Shown here one piece after another: positions 62,001 through 64,000 of a stretch of 64,000 nt of DNA (positions are counted from its first letter, which is position 1; every line of letters starts with the position of its first letter). The stretch covers positions 1,054,001-1,118,000 of the forward strand of contig JAWQEG010000287.1 of assembly GCA_033782935.1 (NCBI GenBank), in the 5' to 3' direction. The notes under the pieces were generated by a model. The model worked only from the letters and a program-made list of their open reading frames with translations. It searched no databases and was not told the origin of the DNA. The position numbers and the translations under genes were made by a program. The stretch is from Petrolisthes cinctipes. Its lineage: Eukaryota; Arthropoda; Malacostraca; Decapoda; Porcellanidae.

Positions 62001-62780
62001 GTGTTAGAGTTTTTTCAAAATACAAGCCCAAAACATACTGAAAATCGATATTTTAGGTGCCCAAAAGTCGATATGTGCATGCATCTTCAGTACCCGTTTA
62101 TATCTCAAATTCAGGCTCAAAACACCCGAAAATTCAATATTTTGGGGTCCCAGAAGCGATCTGTACATGCCTACTCAGTGCTAGAGTATTTTCAAAATAC
62201 AGGCCCAATACATGCTAAAAATCGATTTTTTATGTGCCCAAAGTCGATATCTCAAATTCAGGCCCAAAACAACCAAAAATTCGATATTTTGGGGTCCCAG
62301 AAGCGATCTGTACATGCCTACTCTGATACAGGAACAAAACATGCTGAAAATCGATATTTTAGGTGCCCAAAGTCAATATGTGTATGCATTTTCTGCACCC
62401 GTTTATATCCCAAATTCAAACTCAAAAAAACCCGAAAATTCAATATTTTTGCGTCCCAGAAGCAATCTGTTAATGCCTACTCAGTGCTAGAATGTTTTCA
62501 AAATATAGGCTCAAAACATGCTACAAATCGATATTTTATGTGTCCAAAGTCGATATGTGCATGCATCTTTTGTATCCGTTTATATCTCAAATTCAGGCTC
62601 AAAACACCCGAAAATTCGGTATTTTTGGGTCCTAGAAGCGATCTGTTCATGTCTACTCCTAGTTAGAATGTTTTCAAGATACAGACCCAAAACATGCTCA
62701 AAATCGATATTTTAGGTGCCCAAAAGTCAATATGTGCATGCATCTACAGTACCCGTTTATATCTTAAATTCAACCTCAAA
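59031..62780. repeat. ~3.4-3.8-kb higher-order unit, second copy (first copy 55590-58990)
   Basis: 55590-56580 matches this block at an offset of 3441 bp. Later parts match at roughly 3617 bp and then 3796 bp (57404 to 61200, 57620 to 61416), so the second copy gained about one monomer twice. Shared rare features include AACAATAGGC/AACTATAGGC after CAGTGCTAGAATGTTTTC, TTCGTTTTTTTTGTGGTCTC (one T shorter in copy 2), and the CCCGAAACTCGATATTTTGGGGTCCAAAAAGC monomer. Confidence 0.78.
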
Positions 62781-63015
62781 ACACCCGAAAATTCGATATT
62801 TTGGGGTCCCAGAAGCGATCTGTACATGCCTACTCAGTGCTAGAATGTTTTCAAAATATAGGCTCAAAACATGCTACAAATCGATATTTTATGTGTCCAA
62901 AGTCGATATGTGCATGCATCTTCTGTACCCGTTTATATCTCAAATTCAGGCTCAAAACACCCGAAAATTCGGTATTTTTGGGTCCTAGAAGCGATCTGTA
63001 CATGCCTACTCCTAG

Positions 63016-64000
63016 TTAGAATGTTTTCAAGATACAGACCCAAAACATGCTCAAAATCGATATTTTAGGTTCCCAAAAGTCGATATGTGCATGCATCTTC
63101 AGTACCCGTTTATATCTCAAATTCAGGCTCAAAACACCCGAAACTCGATATTTTGGGGTCCAAAAAGCGATCTGTACATGCCTACTCCATGTTAGGGTAT
63201 TTTCAAAATACAGGCCCAAAACATGCTGAAAATCAATATTTTAGGTGCCCAAAGTCGATATCTCAAATTCATGTCCAAAACACCCGAAAAATCAATATTT
63301 TGGGGTCCCAAAAGAGATCTGTACATGCCTACTCCATGTTAGAGTATTTTCAAAATACAGGCCCAAAACATACTGAAAATCGATCTTTTAGGTGCCCAAA
63401 AGGCGATATGTGCATGCATTTTCTGTACCCGTTTATATCTTAAATTCAGGCTCCAAACACCCGACAATTCGACATTTTGGGGTCCCAGAAGCGATCTGTA
63501 CATGCCTACTCAAATAAAGGCCCAAAACATACTGAAAATCGATCTTTTAGGTGCCCAAAAGTCGATATGTGCATGCATCTTCTGTACCCGTTTATATCTC
63601 AAATTCAGGCTCAAAACACTCGAAAATTCAGTAGTTTTGGGTCCTAGAAGCGATCAGTACATGCCTACTTCGTGTTAGAGTTTTTTCAAAATACAAGCCC
63701 AAAACATACTGAAAATCGATATTTTAGGTGCCCAAAAGTCGATATGTGCATGCATCTTCAGTACCCGTTTATATCTCAAATTCAGGCTCAAAACACCCGA
63801 AAATTCAATATTTTGGGGTCCCAGAAGCGATCTGTACATGCCTACTCAGTGCTAGAGTATTTTCAAAATACAGGCCCAATACATGCTAAAAATCGATTTT
63901 TTATGTGCCCAAAGTCGATATCTCAAATTCAGGCCCAAAACAACCAAAAATTCGATATTTTGGGGTCCCAGAAGCGATCTGTACATGCCTACTCTGATAC
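63016..64000. repeat. 1,671-bp-offset duplicate of 61345-62329, cut by window end
   Basis: The last 985 bp appear identical to 61345-62329 at a constant offset of 1671 bp, including rare variants such as CCAATACATGCTAAAAATC and CCCGACAATTCGACATTTTGG. The true length of the duplicate is unknown because it runs off the right edge. Confidence 0.85.

Larger units (their letters stand above)
50190..64000. repeat. 176/147/158-bp satellite array, block 4 (LTR element to right edge)
   Basis: Satellite resumes with ACATGCGTACTCAG, completing the monomer broken at 44322, and continues to the window end. Full-length (176/177), about 147-bp and about 158-bp monomers alternate, mostly of the TTTTGGGGTCCC type. 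176-bp monomers of the CGGTATTTTTGGGTCCTAGAAGC and AACCTCAAAACACC types are intermixed. Several multimer duplications are listed separately. No gene is present. Confidence 0.95.

Overview
The window is eukaryotic, almost certainly animal. It consists of a long AT-rich satellite DNA array of 176-bp monomers into which three transposable elements have inserted. I see no host gene, tRNA, rRNA or CRISPR array. The two larger elements are an RNase H-bearing I/Jockey-group LINE with poly(A) tail and a Ty3/Gypsy element with the Gmr1-like domain order. Together with a Tc1/mariner-type MITE they suggest a large-genome invertebrate, perhaps an arthropod such as a decapod crustacean; this identification is only inference.

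Layout: 1-2737 satellite; 2738-2947 a 210-bp MITE with 49-bp terminal inverted repeats in a duplicated TA; 2948-18061 satellite with several multimer (higher-order) duplications; 18062-24558 a full-length but broken LINE on the minus strand between 12-bp target duplications; 24559-44322 satellite containing a nearly perfect 6,011-bp tandem duplication (about 29316-35326 and 35327-41337); 44323-50189 an LTR retrotransposon with two 1,182-bp LTRs and a 4-bp target duplication; 50190-64000 satellite with further multimer duplications running off the right edge.

The 176-bp monomer is itself an ancient dimer of two 88-bp half-units that align without gaps at about 68% identity. Left of about 27.6 kb nearly all monomers are 176 bp. 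Right of that point, ~147-bp monomers (29-bp deletion at an ATAT microhomology) and ~158-bp monomers (18-bp deletion) are interspersed, and the common motif TTTTTGGGTCCC is replaced by TTTTGGGGTCCC. The hundreds of 60-220 codon ORFs in the array are phase shadows of the repeat, not genes.

The LINE encodes a zinc-knuckle ORF1 and an endonuclease-RT-RNase H ORF2, but carries an ORF1 frameshift, an ORF2 nonsense codon, an ORF2 frameshift and a changed RT motif residue. The LTR element encodes Gag (SCAN-like, CCHC), protease and integrase in one 929-codon frame, followed after a stop codon by the edges of RT and RNase H. Integrase therefore precedes RT, the unusual order known from Gmr1-type Gypsy elements, and most of RT/RNase H is deleted. 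Both large elements look unable to move on their own. The most notable items are the Gmr1-order element, the recent 6-kb duplication and the dimeric origin of the satellite.
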